DNA of 64,000 bases from Gammaproteobacteria bacterium (GCA_009844085.1 VYCF01000024.1:62001-126000), one strand, 5' to 3'. Positions 44,778-52,908 are shown, numbered from the stretch's first letter. The notes: generated from the sequence alone by a model not told the origin. Numbers and translations: made by a program.

Positions 44778-45338
44778 ATGATCCGAAATTCCGGAATGAC
44801 CTTGCTGGAAGTGATTGTGGCAATGGCGCTGCTTTCGCTGCTTCTCGCCGCGGCGGCGCCGTCGCTGAGCGGAATTATAGAACAACGCCGGGGCGACGAA
44901 ACAATCCGCCTCCTGCGGGAGGCGATCGAACTCACCCGGGCCACAGCAATTAGCAGCGGCGGCTTGGCCACGTTATGCCGTTCAGGCGACGGCGCGAGTT
45001 GTGGCGGGCGCTGGGAAGAAGGCATGATCGTCTTCATCGACGGCGACGGAAACCGCGTGCCCGATACCGCGGGCGCTCTCGTGCGCGCCTTTCGCTTCCC
45101 TTCTCCGACAGGCAACATCCGCTGGCGCTCCTTCGGCAACAGGCAATACCTGCAGATGACGCCGATGGGGTTTACCCGCAACCAGAACGGCAATTTTACC
45201 TGGTGTCCCGGGAACGGCGACGTTCGCCTCGCGCGGCAATTGATCGTCAATGCCGCCGGGCGGATGCGTGAAGCCCTGGACAACGACGGTGACGGGGTGC
45301 GCGAAGGCGCCAACGGCAGGCCGATCACTTGCGATTGA
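44778..45338 (+). CDS. Type IV minor pilin, FimT/FimU/GspH family
   Basis: 186-residue prepilin. It has a short leader with cleavage after G6 (MIRNSG), then MTLLEVIVAMALLSLLLAAA with the conserved Glu at mature position 5, then a GspH-type beta domain with four cysteines. In type IV pili such proteins prime pilus assembly. It is divergent from nadE and convergent with pilE, on the opposite strand from pilVWXE. In Pseudomonas fimT/fimU run in the same direction as pilV. Confidence 0.9.
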   Translation: MIRNSGMTLLEVIVAMALLSLLLAAAAPSLSGIIEQRRGDETIRLLREAIELTRATAISSGGLATLCRSGDGASCGGRWEEGMIVFIDGDGNRVPDTAGALVRAFRFPSPTGNIRWRSFGNRQYLQMTPMGFTRNQNGNFTWCPGNGDVRLARQLIVNAAGRMREALDNDGDGVREGANGRPITCD

Positions 45339-45365
45339 AGCCGAGGCGGTAACATCCCCGTACTA

Positions 45366-45791
45366 TCAGCGCCAACACTCTTCGGCCGTTTCGCCTTCGG
45401 AGCCGCGGCGGCCGTCGCTGGTCAAACTCATCCAGCCGCAATCGTCGCGGGCCTGCCCGCCTTGCGGCCGGGCCACGGCGGTGAAACAATCGCGCAAATC
45501 GCCGCCGGAGCAGACGCGCACTTCGATTTCGTAAAGCCCGCCGCGCGTGCGCCGCAGCCGCCCTGCTGTCGGAGGAGCTTGCAGCGGCAGTGCATCGTTC
45601 ATATAAGCGCCGTTACGCGAACGGTATCTTTCCTGATCCGCTGCGGCCTCCATCAATTCCTGCCTCGCCTCCAGGCGGCCCGCCCGCTGCGCGTGGTCCC
45701 GGTATGCCGGCAGCGCGATGGCCGCCAGAATGCCCGCCACGGCGAGCACAATCAGCGCTTCCAGTAAAGTGAAGCCGCAATACTTGTTCAA
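45366..45791 (-). CDS. pilE: Type IV pilin PilE-like
   Basis: About 141 residues: leader of six residues (MNKYCG), prepilin cleavage before FTLLEALIVLAVAGILAAIA, then a C-terminal domain with a four-cysteine pattern typical of PilE minor pilins (RVCSGGDLRDCFTAV, DDCGW, ECW). I infer a TTG start at 45791 because GGAGGAG lies 8 bases upstream and the leader then has canonical length. ATG at 45809 or GTG at 45797 are alternatives. It follows pilX directly; no pilY1 intervenes. Confidence 0.82.
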   Translation of the reverse strand: MNKYCGFTLLEALIVLAVAGILAAIALPAYRDHAQRAGRLEARQELMEAAADQERYRSRNGAYMNDALPLQAPPTAGRLRRTRGGLYEIEVRVCSGGDLRDCFTAVARPQGGQARDDCGWMSLTSDGRRGSEGETAEECWR

Positions 45792-45847
45792 AAACACAAC
45801 TCCTCCCATTAACCAAAAATCCCAAAATACTGCTTCGCAGGCGCCAT

Positions 45848-46348
45848 TCAGCCGAGCCTGCGCCACGACAGTCGATTCTGCGTGATCGTTTGGTCACCGT
45901 TGCATGTCGCCACGCCAAACACTTGCAAGACACTCGCGTCCGCCGACGCCCGCGCCGCCGCGCGGGCGGTGACGCGGTAGTAAACCGGCGCATTGGGCAA
46001 GGCGGCGTTTCTCCGCCAGAATTCAATAAAATAGCGCGGTGGCGCATCGACGCCCGCGAAGTCCGCCTCAATGCCGTTGTTTTCCCACCATTGCGGCGTC
46101 AATTCGATGACTTGCCCCCAGACCGCGCCATCGGCCAGCGGCGCTGCACTGGGGCATTGACGGCCTATCTCCACTTCGCCCGCGCGCAATGCGGCTTCGG
46201 CGGCCTCGAATCCGCCCTGGGAACGCCTCTCGTTGGCCAACATGCGCTCGTGCAGTAGCAAGGACTCCAGACCGGCGACCGCCATAAGACCCAGCAAGGC
46301 CAGGAACACCAGACAGAAAGGAAGGATCGCGCCGAATTGATGTCTCAC
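45848..46348 (-). CDS. pilX: Type IV pilus minor pilin PilX
   Basis: About 166 residues. It has an N-terminal hydrophobic segment (AILPFCLVFLALLGLMAVAG) and the PilX-type continuation LLLHERMLANERRSQGGFEA with AEAALRAGE. I use a GTG at 46348, 8 bases after GAGGG. It sits 25 bases after pilW. PilX helps pilus assembly and cell-cell contact in Neisseria and Pseudomonas. Confidence 0.82.
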   Translation of the reverse strand: MRHQFGAILPFCLVFLALLGLMAVAGLESLLLHERMLANERRSQGGFEAAEAALRAGEVEIGRQCPSAAPLADGAVWGQVIELTPQWWENNGIEADFAGVDAPPRYFIEFWRRNAALPNAPVYYRVTARAAARASADASVLQVFGVATCNGDQTITQNRLSWRRLG

Positions 46349-46373
46349 GGTTAGCGCCCTCTTGCTCCCGTGC

Positions 46374-47234
46374 TCATGGCGTTCCAGCTTGCGGAAAATC
46401 GGCGAAGGCGACGGAACGATTCCGCAATGCCACGGATTGGCCAAAGTCGCGCCGAAGGTTGGCGAATTGCAGGCTTTCCAAACGCAGTTCGAACCGTAAA
46501 GCTATAACTTCGTTCCAATTCCCAACCTGATTTGCGGGCAAAAAATCTTCGCCGCCCGTTAGTCGGAAGCGCACCTGCATCGATTCGACGCCTTCGACCA
46601 GTTCCCGGGCCGGGCTCGTATCGCCGAAATCGGACGTTTCGCGCACAAACAGCGCCGGCGGATTGCCTTGCTCACCGCCGCGTCTGCCGATGAAAAACAA
46701 TGCGCCCCGCAATCCTCTTCCCGGCGCCACGCCCGCATCCGCTGGCGGCGGCCGCAATTCCCGCGCATAGGGACCGATGCCGGCGCCGCTGCAGCCGCCG
46801 ACCGACCACCGGAACGCAACCGAATCGCTGCCCGTCACGGGTCCCGGTTCGGGATGCGGCCGCAGTGTGTCCCAGCCTTCCACGGCCGGGAATGTATTCG
46901 GACCGACCCAGGCGGAGTTCAAGGGGGCATATTCGGCCGATTCGCCGAAGCAACCGGGAAATCCGGCCAATCCCGCGTTCACGCTCAAGACATGCATGGC
47001 GAAGCGCGCGTCCGACTGCAAACGCAGTTCCGCCGTCACTTCCGCGTGCAAGGCATCGCCGCTCAGAAACGCCCGCGCCGCCATCGTCGCCAGAGACATG
47101 CTCAATGCTGTCGCCACCAGCAACTCCAGCAGACTCCATCCGCTGGCCGAATTGTGTCCACACGGCGTAAAAAGGCGGCTTTCAAGGCCGCAGAGTATTG
47201 ACTTGCATGGTTTCCGGTTCGCCGTCACTGTCAT
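46374..47234 (-). CDS. pilW: Type IV pilus minor pilin PilW
   Basis: About 286 residues. It has a prepilin cleavage site before WSLLELLVATALSMSLATMA, the PilW-size globular region, and a C-terminal segment on the VESMQVRFRL pattern seen in PilW. The only in-frame start near the leader is ATG 47234, with GGTGGGAC upstream. This gives an unusually long leader of about 32 residues and overlaps pilV by 53 bases. The start is therefore uncertain. Confidence 0.8.
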   Translation of the reverse strand: MTVTANRKPCKSILCGLESRLFTPCGHNSASGWSLLELLVATALSMSLATMAARAFLSGDALHAEVTAELRLQSDARFAMHVLSVNAGLAGFPGCFGESAEYAPLNSAWVGPNTFPAVEGWDTLRPHPEPGPVTGSDSVAFRWSVGGCSGAGIGPYARELRPPPADAGVAPGRGLRGALFFIGRRGGEQGNPPALFVRETSDFGDTSPARELVEGVESMQVRFRLTGGEDFLPANQVGNWNEVIALRFELRLESLQFANLRRDFGQSVALRNRSVAFADFPQAGTP

Positions 47235-47619
47235 CGTCCCACCAAATCTTGATCGCCCAATCCGAGCCCGTACCATCGCAGGCCGGTGCGTCCGCGACGC
47301 CGTCGCGCGGCGTGCCGTCGATGCAGACTACGGCCGCGCCAGCCGGCAGCGATGCGCCGATTTCCGTCCGCCACCGTGTGATGGCGGCATCAGGAGAACG
47401 CCCCTCGCCAAGCAACGCCCGAAGTCGCTCAGCCATGTCCGCAGCGCTTGAAACGGCGCGCGACTGATTCGCCACCGAATGCAAGTACTCAAGCGTTCGC
47501 AATTGCGTCGCGGACAAGCCGGCCAGCCCGAGCGACAGAATCGAAAGCGCCACGAGCACTTCGATCAAGGTGGCTCCGGCACAAGCTGTGAACGGACGCT
47601 TGTCCGCATTGTTTTTCAT
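47182..47619 (-). CDS. pilV: Type IV pilus minor pilin PilV
   Basis: 145-residue prepilin with leader MKNNADKRPFTACAG and cleavage before ATLIEVLVALSILSLGLAGL, followed by the PilV-like region SRAVSSAADMAERLRALLGE. ATG 47619 has GGAGC 8 bases upstream. The frame runs on to 47703, but that part is palindromic repeat sequence and is not counted as coding. Confidence 0.87.
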   Translation of the reverse strand: MKNNADKRPFTACAGATLIEVLVALSILSLGLAGLSATQLRTLEYLHSVANQSRAVSSAADMAERLRALLGEGRSPDAAITRWRTEIGASLPAGAAVVCIDGTPRDGVADAPACDGTGSDWAIKIWWDDDSDGEPETMQVNTLRP

Positions 47620-47647
47620 GCGTATGCTCCGAAACTTCGGTCTGCAG

Positions 47648-47841
47648 GAGATTCTGCGACTCCGCTTCGCTCCGCGCAGAATGACAGTCAGTCGGTTGCG
47701 CACTGCGTGAGTCGCCGTCGGCTGGCGGGAGGTTCAGCGGGCGTGCGAGACAGGGATGTCGAGCCCGAAGCCTACATGGACGTATTTACGGCGTCCGCTG
47801 AACCTCCCGCCAGTCGGCGGCGACGGATCGAAGCCACCAAT
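47648..47841 (+). repeat. Full palindromic repeat with accessory hairpin, pilV-tauE intergenic
   Basis: An accessory hairpin (ATTCTGCG 47651-47658 with CGCAGAAT 47675-47682) is followed by the flank GCACTGCGTGAGTCG. The main palindrome has arms 47711-47740 and 47795-47824, matching at 28 of 30 positions, around a 54-base core. The right flank CGACGGATCGAAGCCACCAA completes it. It fills most of the 252 bases between pilV and the tauE-like gene. The same composite layout recurs at 60746-61011. Confidence 0.88.
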
Positions 47842-47871
47842 CAAATCTCCCGAAAGAAGTGTAGGAAGGTT

Positions 47872-48636
47872 TTGGAAATCGAGCTTAATTTCGGCGCAAT
47901 TTTGTTGCTTTGCCTGGCTGGATTCCTTGCCGGCGGCATCAATACCGTCGCCGGAGGAGGCTCCAACCTGACCTTGCCTGTATTGATGATGCTGGGGCTT
48001 CCGGCCGACGTGGCAAATGGCACCAACCGGGTGGGAATCTGGCTGCAATGTCTCGCCGGAGTGAGGGCTTTCGACCGACATGAGGCCCTGCATCGGGCCG
48101 CCGTCGTTCCCGTATTCGTTCCCACACTTTCGGGCGGCCTTGCCGGCGCCTTGCTGGCGGTGATCCTGCCGAATCTCTATCTGAAGCCGGTGTTGCTGAT
48201 CTGCATCCTGGTCATGGCTGTCATGATGCTGGTCAAACCGGAAGTGATCGCGCCGCCGCCGGGAACCGCAACCCGCTCACCGTCCGAAAGCAGATTCGCC
48301 TGGTGGGGATTGTTCGGCGCGGGGGTCTATGGCGGTTTCGTGCAGGCCGGGGTCGGTTTCATTCTGCTGGCGGTGCTTACGGCGGGGCTGCGTTATGACC
48401 TGCTGCGCGCGAACGCGCTCAAGATGAGTTGCGCATTGGCATTTACCACGGTCGCCCTGGCCGTTTTCATCGTGTTCGGCAAGGTTCACTGGCTGCCGGG
48501 CCTGGTGCTTGCCGCCGGCGCCGTGGCCGGCGCCTGGCTCGCGGTCAGGATTGCGGTCAATGTCTCGCACCTGACCTTGCGCCGGATTCTGTTCGTATTG
48601 ACTCTGGTAGCGGTCGCGGGCGGCTTTCTGGTCTGA
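47872..48636 (+). CDS. TauE/SafE-family membrane permease
   Basis: 254-residue membrane protein with about eight hydrophobic segments. It has the family start FGAILLLCLAGFLAGGINTV with the following AGGGSNLTLPVLMMLG, and a matching internal repeat with WGLFGAGVYGGFVQAGVGFI. Family members export sulfite, sulfoacetate or other small anions; the substrate here is unknown. I use TTG 47872 with AGGAAGG just upstream. The open frame extends to 47479 only through the repeat and antisense pilV. Confidence 0.85.
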   Translation: MEIELNFGAILLLCLAGFLAGGINTVAGGGSNLTLPVLMMLGLPADVANGTNRVGIWLQCLAGVRAFDRHEALHRAAVVPVFVPTLSGGLAGALLAVILPNLYLKPVLLICILVMAVMMLVKPEVIAPPPGTATRSPSESRFAWWGLFGAGVYGGFVQAGVGFILLAVLTAGLRYDLLRANALKMSCALAFTTVALAVFIVFGKVHWLPGLVLAAGAVAGAWLAVRIAVNVSHLTLRRILFVLTLVAVAGGFLV

Positions 48637-48648
48637 TTCGGCCTTCGT

Positions 48649-50061
48649 TCATTCCACGGCATCGACCCTGGATGCGAACAGGTCGAGCAGAACGCGCGCC
48701 CCGCCGCCGGCGCTTTCGCCGATGTCGATGCTTCCCCGATAGCTCGAAACGATGTCCTTGACAACCGCGAGACCGATGCCTTCGCCGGCCGACAGGCTGT
48801 CCGCCCGCACGCCCCGCTCAAGCACGAATGCCTGCTGCCCTTGCGGCACTCCCGGCCCGTCGTCTTCCACCACGACCCGGAGATTTCCCGATGCGGGCTC
48901 GGAAACTTCTATCGCCACCTTGCCGTTGCCGTACTTGAAAGCGTTGTCGAGTACATTGCCGAGAATTTCCATAAGGTCTCGCTCATCGCCATGAAAGGCC
49001 GCGTCGGCCGGGCAGTTCCTGACTACCTGGACTGCCTTGTCGACGTAAACCTTGTTCAAGGCGCTCAGGACCTTGTCGAGCACGTCCGCTACGCCGACGG
49101 CCTTGCCAAGCGAAGTGCTGTCCGCGGTTCGCACCGCCCGCTGCAATTGCCAGGTCACGATCTGGTTCATGCGGCCGACCTGCTCGTCCACGGTGCGCAG
49201 TGTTCCGGCGACGACGCCGGCGCCGGAATTCGCCTCCGACAGATTGCGCATCGCGCCCGAGATCACGGCAAGCGGCGTTTTCAGGCTATGAGCCAGGTCG
49301 CCGAGAGTAGTGCGATAACGTTGCTGTTGCCTGCGCTCGCTGTCGATCAGCATGTTCAGATTGGCGGTAACGCCTTGCAATTCCCTGGGGTATTGCGGGT
49401 CGAGCCGGTCCTTGCCGCCCTCCTCGATCTGCTTGAGATCGAGCGCCATGCGATTCAACGGCAACAATCCCCAGCGCAGCAGCAGGTACTGGATGATCAG
49501 CAGCAAGGCGGCGACTCCGCCTAGCCAGGCCCAGAGATCGTTGCGAAAGTTGCGAATCTCCAGATAGTACGGCGTCGAGTTCTCCATCACCGTAAAGCAA
49601 TATTCGGTAATGCCGTTTTCCCACAGAATGCCGTACTGGAAAACGAACAATTCTTCGCCCTGGCCGGAAAATGTCGTGAAAAAGCGCGATTCGCCTTCAT
49701 TGAGGGGTTGAATCAGTATGTCCGGATCCGTCAGGCTCAGAGCCCGCGCCGAATCGCTGCGCCAGAGTTCGCCCAGCGCACGCTGGCTGATGAAGCCGTA
49801 GAGGCCCGAATCAAGCTGGCTGAATCGCGCCTCCGGCAGATCCTCGAGAAAGTAGAACTCGCCGTCGGCCAATTCGACTTCGCCAAGAATCAGATTAATC
49901 TGTCCCCGCAGACGTTCGGCGGCGCCGGCCTCGACGCTGTCGCGAAACGCCCGGTCGAGCACAATGCCGGTCAGCCCGAGAAAGACGAACAGCAGGATGC
50001 TGAAAGCCAGCAACAGCCGGCTTTGCAGGGAGTAGTTACCCTTGCTTTGCCGCGGCGTCAT
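48649..50061 (-). CDS. Sensor histidine kinase, PhoQ/QseC-like
   Basis: 470-residue inner-membrane kinase. Membrane segments lie at about residues 15-35 and 178-198, flanking a periplasmic sensor of about 140 residues rich in Asp/Glu. A HAMP-like linker, a dimerisation box with the phosphorylated histidine in LGDLAHSLKTPLAVI, and an ATPase domain with NVLDNAFKYG, DDGPGVP and GEGIGLAVVKDIV follow. ATG 50061 is used; a GTG 12 bases upstream is possible. It overlaps the response regulator by 26 bases. Its signal is unknown. Confidence 0.9.
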   Translation of the reverse strand: MTPRQSKGNYSLQSRLLLAFSILLFVFLGLTGIVLDRAFRDSVEAGAAERLRGQINLILGEVELADGEFYFLEDLPEARFSQLDSGLYGFISQRALGELWRSDSARALSLTDPDILIQPLNEGESRFFTTFSGQGEELFVFQYGILWENGITEYCFTVMENSTPYYLEIRNFRNDLWAWLGGVAALLLIIQYLLLRWGLLPLNRMALDLKQIEEGGKDRLDPQYPRELQGVTANLNMLIDSERRQQQRYRTTLGDLAHSLKTPLAVISGAMRNLSEANSGAGVVAGTLRTVDEQVGRMNQIVTWQLQRAVRTADSTSLGKAVGVADVLDKVLSALNKVYVDKAVQVVRNCPADAAFHGDERDLMEILGNVLDNAFKYGNGKVAIEVSEPASGNLRVVVEDDGPGVPQGQQAFVLERGVRADSLSAGEGIGLAVVKDIVSSYRGSIDIGESAGGGARVLLDLFASRVDAVE

Positions 50062-50740
50062 TTCCCGCTTCACCGAGTACGAAGCAATAACCCTGGCCTC
50101 TTAGGGTTTCGATGGGATTCAGACTCTGGTCCGGATCGAGTTTCTGCCGCAGCCTGCGTATGAAGACTTCAAGCACATTGCTGTCGCGGTCATGATCTTC
50201 CGCGTACAGGTGCTCGGTAAGCTCCGATTTGGAAATCACCTGGCCGGGGTGCAACATGAGATATTCGAGCATCTTGTATTCGTAAGCCGTCAACTCGACC
50301 CGCTCGCCGTTCTTGCTCACCTGTTTGCCGGCGGTGTCGAGCATGATCGGCCCGAATTGCAGACGCGGCTTGCTGAAGCCCGCCGCACGCCGCAACAGGG
50401 CATTGAGCCGCGCAAGAATCTCTTCCATGCGAAAAGGTTTCAGTACATAGTCGTCGGCCCCGGAGTCGAGCCCCGTCACCTTGTCCTGCCAGTCGCTGCG
50501 CGCGGTAAGAATCAGGATGGGAAATTGTCTGCCCCGGTCGCGCAATTGCTGAATCAGCGAGATACCGTCGATTGCCGGCAGGCCGAGATCGATGATCGCG
50601 GCGTCGTAGTCATACTCGGTCGCGTAATACAGCCCTTCCCGTCCGTCTTCCGCCACGTCGACGACATAGCCGGCTTCCTGCAAGCTGTTTTGCAGTTGCT
50701 GATTGAGCAATGATTCGTCTTCGACCACGAGCAGGCGCAT
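50036..50740 (-). CDS. OmpR-family response regulator, PhoP-like
   Basis: 234-residue regulator. The receiver domain has the acidic pocket (VVEDE) and phospho-acceptor aspartate in AAIIDLGLPAIDG (about residue 51), with LTARSDWQDKVTGLDSGADD and K in DYVLKPF. It is followed by a winged-helix DNA-binding domain (LTAYEYKMLEYLMLHPGQVI; NVLEVFIRRLRQKLD). It is translationally coupled to the histidine kinase and lies 9 bases after a PepSY gene. Targets are unknown. Confidence 0.93.
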   Translation of the reverse strand: MRLLVVEDESLLNQQLQNSLQEAGYVVDVAEDGREGLYYATEYDYDAAIIDLGLPAIDGISLIQQLRDRGRQFPILILTARSDWQDKVTGLDSGADDYVLKPFRMEEILARLNALLRRAAGFSKPRLQFGPIMLDTAGKQVSKNGERVELTAYEYKMLEYLMLHPGQVISKSELTEHLYAEDHDRDSNVLEVFIRRLRQKLDPDQSLNPIETLRGQGYCFVLGEAGNDAAAKQG

Positions 50741-50749
50741 TGCCCGTTC

Positions 50750-51097
50750 TCAGTTGCCGCTGCTGACCGCGCCGGTGTTCGCGTTGACGAAGACGGTAAA
50801 TATCTTGCCTTCGTTTTCCATGCGGATCTGGTAACGGCGAGTGGCGGCTTCGCCAATGAGACTGATGCGCAGCACATTGCCTTCGAAGCGCTGCCGCACG
50901 AGATTTACCGCCTGCAGTTCATTGATTTGCAGTGGCACGGGAACCACCCCGTTGCGAATACGGGGGGAAAGGCTGTTCCGGTTGGAATCGTTCTCATCCT
51001 GCTGCGAGGGCGGCTGCGCCCGGGAGAGGGGCGCCAGCATCGACAACATCAGGCCAAGCAGTAACAGGCCAATCAGTAACAGCCTATGCAGATTCAC
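50750..51097 (-). CDS. Small exported PepSY-domain protein
   Basis: 115-residue protein with a signal peptide (MNLHRLLLIGLLLLGLMLSM, cleavage near SRAQ) and one C-terminal PepSY domain (LQINELQAVNLVRQRFEGNV then YQIRMENEGKIFTVFVNANT). It is first in a PepSY-regulator-kinase operon, an arrangement seen with PhoP-like systems in Shewanella and Vibrio relatives. It may modulate the kinase sensor domain in the periplasm; this is inference. Confidence 0.82.
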   Translation of the reverse strand: MNLHRLLLIGLLLLGLMLSMLAPLSRAQPPSQQDENDSNRNSLSPRIRNGVVPVPLQINELQAVNLVRQRFEGNVLRISLIGEAATRRYQIRMENEGKIFTVFVNANTGAVSSGN

Positions 51098-51347
51098 TTC
51101 AACCGGCCCTCCACGGCAAGCGTGGACCTGGAAAATTCACTATCCCGCGGGAACGGGTATTGCCAAGCATAATAGCATGTCCCCGAAATCGCTCGAAAGC
51201 CGCAAACCGGCCTCATGGAGCCAGCTTGATGAATGCAAGCTGAATAGCGGCTGAAACGGCAATCCTCGCCCGCATGGTTCGGATCGGTTTTCAAATCCGG
51301 CCTGCTGGTGTATTTTTTGCTTTAAAGATGTAAACAATGAGATTTCC

Positions 51348-51755
51348 ATGTTCAATCGTCCTCTGCCTATCGGAATTTTCATGGCAGTGCTGGCGGGAAT
51401 ACCCTTGTATCTCCTTGTGTCGCGGGGCTATCAACTGAATTTGCGCGACTTTCCGATCATCGCCGGGTCCCTGCTGGTATTTTTTCTTGTCACTGCCTTC
51501 TGGAGCGCCACGGCCGTACGGCCGGCAGCGAAAACCGCCAGGCGCGCAAACCGCGAGACCGGAGTAGTCAAATGGTTCAATGCCAACAAGGGATTCGGTT
51601 TCATCAGCCGTGAAACCGGCGGAGATATCTTCGTGCACTTCCGTTCGATCCGCGGACAAGGACATCGCGTGTTGATGGAAGGACAGAAAGTCGAATTCGG
51701 CATCATCATGGGAGAGAAGGGGGAACAGGCCCACGATGTGGAGATTCTGCGGTGA
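51348..51755 (+). CDS. Membrane-anchored cold-shock-domain protein
   Basis: 135 residues. Two hydrophobic segments ([17 protein letters not shown], residues 8-24; [20 protein letters not shown], residues 37-56) form a hairpin anchor. A basic linker and a complete cold-shock domain follow: [20 protein letters not shown] with RNP1 KGFGFI, and RNP2 DIFVHF. The domain ends normally at [20 protein letters not shown]. The fold predicts nucleic-acid binding at the inner membrane. It is followed by a thioredoxin-like gene whose earliest possible start (GTG 51752) overlaps this stop. Confidence 0.85.
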   Translation: MFNRPLPIGIFMAVLAGIPLYLLVSRGYQLNLRDFPIIAGSLLVFFLVTAFWSATAVRPAAKTARRANRETGVVKWFNANKGFGFISRETGGDIFVHFRSIRGQGHRVLMEGQKVEFGIIMGEKGEQAHDVEILR

Positions 51756-51808
51756 GCGACGCTATAATTACGGCGATGCCTGGTGCTTCGGCGAACAGGA
51801 ACAAAACC

Positions 51809-52318
51809 ATGACTTCAGCAATTCGCAGTCTATTGCTCGCTACGATTATTCTTCTGCTGGCAAGCATTCCCGTGCTGGCGGTCGAGGAAGGCGATCAGGC
51901 GCCGGATTTCACCTTGCCTTCCATCTACCAGGGTCAGCCGGACATCAGTCTCTCCGGGCTGGCGGGCAAGGTTGTCTATATCGATTTCTGGGCTTCCTGG
52001 TGTGCTCCCTGCCTTACCTCATTGCCGTTGTACAACGACCTGTATCATCGTTATCGGGACCAGGGCCTCGAAGTAATCGGCATCACCGTGGACGATCCGA
52101 TCGAGGACGGACTGGAGTTTCTTGCCGATACCCCGCTGGACTTCCCGATTCCCGCCGACCCCGAAGGCGAAATGATGGATCTCTATTCCGTTTACGGGAT
52201 GCCCACGTCGTATCTGATCGGCCGCGACGGCGAGGTCAAGCTGGTGCACATGGGCTTTCGCGACGGCGATATCGAGGAGATCGAGAACGCTATCCGGGAA
52301 GCGCTGGCGAGCGACTGA
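51809..52318 (+). CDS. TlpA/ResA-like exported thioredoxin
   Basis: 169 residues: signal peptide (MTSAIRSLLLATIILLLASI, cleavage near VLAV) then a peroxiredoxin/TlpA-type thioredoxin fold with active site WASWCAPC (about residue 52) and the cis-proline loop VYGMPTSYLIG. It probably reduces disulfides outside the cytoplasm. ATG 51809 is used because AGGA lies 8 bases upstream and the signal starts there. A perfect TATAAT at 51763-51768, with no good -35, could drive it separately from the cold-shock gene. Confidence 0.88.
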   Translation: MTSAIRSLLLATIILLLASIPVLAVEEGDQAPDFTLPSIYQGQPDISLSGLAGKVVYIDFWASWCAPCLTSLPLYNDLYHRYRDQGLEVIGITVDDPIEDGLEFLADTPLDFPIPADPEGEMMDLYSVYGMPTSYLIGRDGEVKLVHMGFRDGDIEEIENAIREALASD

Positions 52319-52329
52319 GGCGCCCCGCC

Positions 52330-52668
52330 CTAATCGCTCTTGACGTGATCGGTCTTGCCCCCGATATAGTTCACGGGAAGCGGCGTGATGTTGTCGCCGC
52401 TTGAAATCTTGCTGACGCCGCCTTTCTCCACTTCGTCGATGCGGATCACCGATTGAATCGGAATGAAGCTGCGGCGCACGCCAGCGAATTCGTTTTTCAG
52501 TTTCTCCTCGCTGGGATCGACAACAACCTGGGTGACTTCGTCGAAGACATAATCCTCGACCTCGATGAATCCGTACAGGTCGCTCTGGAAGACCTGGCGT
52601 ACGAAAAGTTCATAGACCTTGCCCTTGTTCAGGAAGGTCACCTTGTAGATTTCGGAGGAGGTTGCCAT
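52330..52668 (-). CDS. DUF1820 family protein
   Basis: 112-residue cytosolic protein of the small DUF1820 family of gammaproteobacteria. Conserved stretches are IYKVTFLNKGKVYELFVRQV, SDLYGFIEVEDYVFDE, VVVDPSEEKLKNEF and FIPIQSVIRIDEVEKGG. Function is unknown. The ATG at 52668 is preferred over 52695 from family length. It is convergent with the thioredoxin gene and divergent from miaB. Confidence 0.85.
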   Translation of the reverse strand: MATSSEIYKVTFLNKGKVYELFVRQVFQSDLYGFIEVEDYVFDEVTQVVVDPSEEKLKNEFAGVRRSFIPIQSVIRIDEVEKGGVSKISSGDNITPLPVNYIGGKTDHVKSD

Positions 52669-52744
52669 GGGGGTCAAATCCGGGGAATGTTTCAAGAGTA
52701 ACGCGAATATCAGGCCGATTCGAGAATTTTCAAGTTATCGGTTC

Positions 52745-52880
52745 TGCACTATGTGAGTCTCCGTCGGCTGGCGGGAGGTTTAGCGGGCGTGCGAGGCAGG
52801 ATGCCGAGCCCGAAGCCTACAGGGAAGTATTTACGGCGTCCGCTTAACCTCCCGCCAGCCGGCGGAGACGGATCGAAGTC
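52745..52880 (+). repeat. Full palindromic repeat upstream of miaB
   Basis: Left flank TGCACTATGTGAGTC, arms 52757-52786 and 52840-52869 (28 of 30 positions pair or wobble), core 52787-52839 nearly identical to the hrpA copy, right flank GACGGATCGAAG. The accessory ATTCTGCG hairpin is absent. Arm base pair GTCTCC/GGAGAC replaces GTCGCC/GGCGAC of other copies on both sides. It lies between divergent DUF1820 and miaB and ends just before the miaB promoter. Confidence 0.88.
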
Positions 52881-52902
52881 AATGTTCTCCGGAAGATTAC
52901 GT

Positions 52903-52908
52903 TATAAT
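52903..52908 (+). promoter_or_regulatory. Likely -10 element of miaB operon
   Basis: Perfect TATAAT 31 bases before the miaB ATG. No convincing -35 is visible at 16-18 bases upstream, where repeat flank and unique sequence join. Confidence 0.45.

Noticed and set aside
47648-47841. Repeat considered as a CRISPR array or insertion sequence
   Set aside because: There are no regularly spaced identical repeats and no cas genes, and the element is too short for and lacks any transposase reading frame.
47479-47871. N-terminal extension of the TauE-like gene back to 47479
   Set aside because: The extension is antisense to pilV and then repeat sequence. A TTG with a good ribosome-binding site at 47872 gives normal family length.
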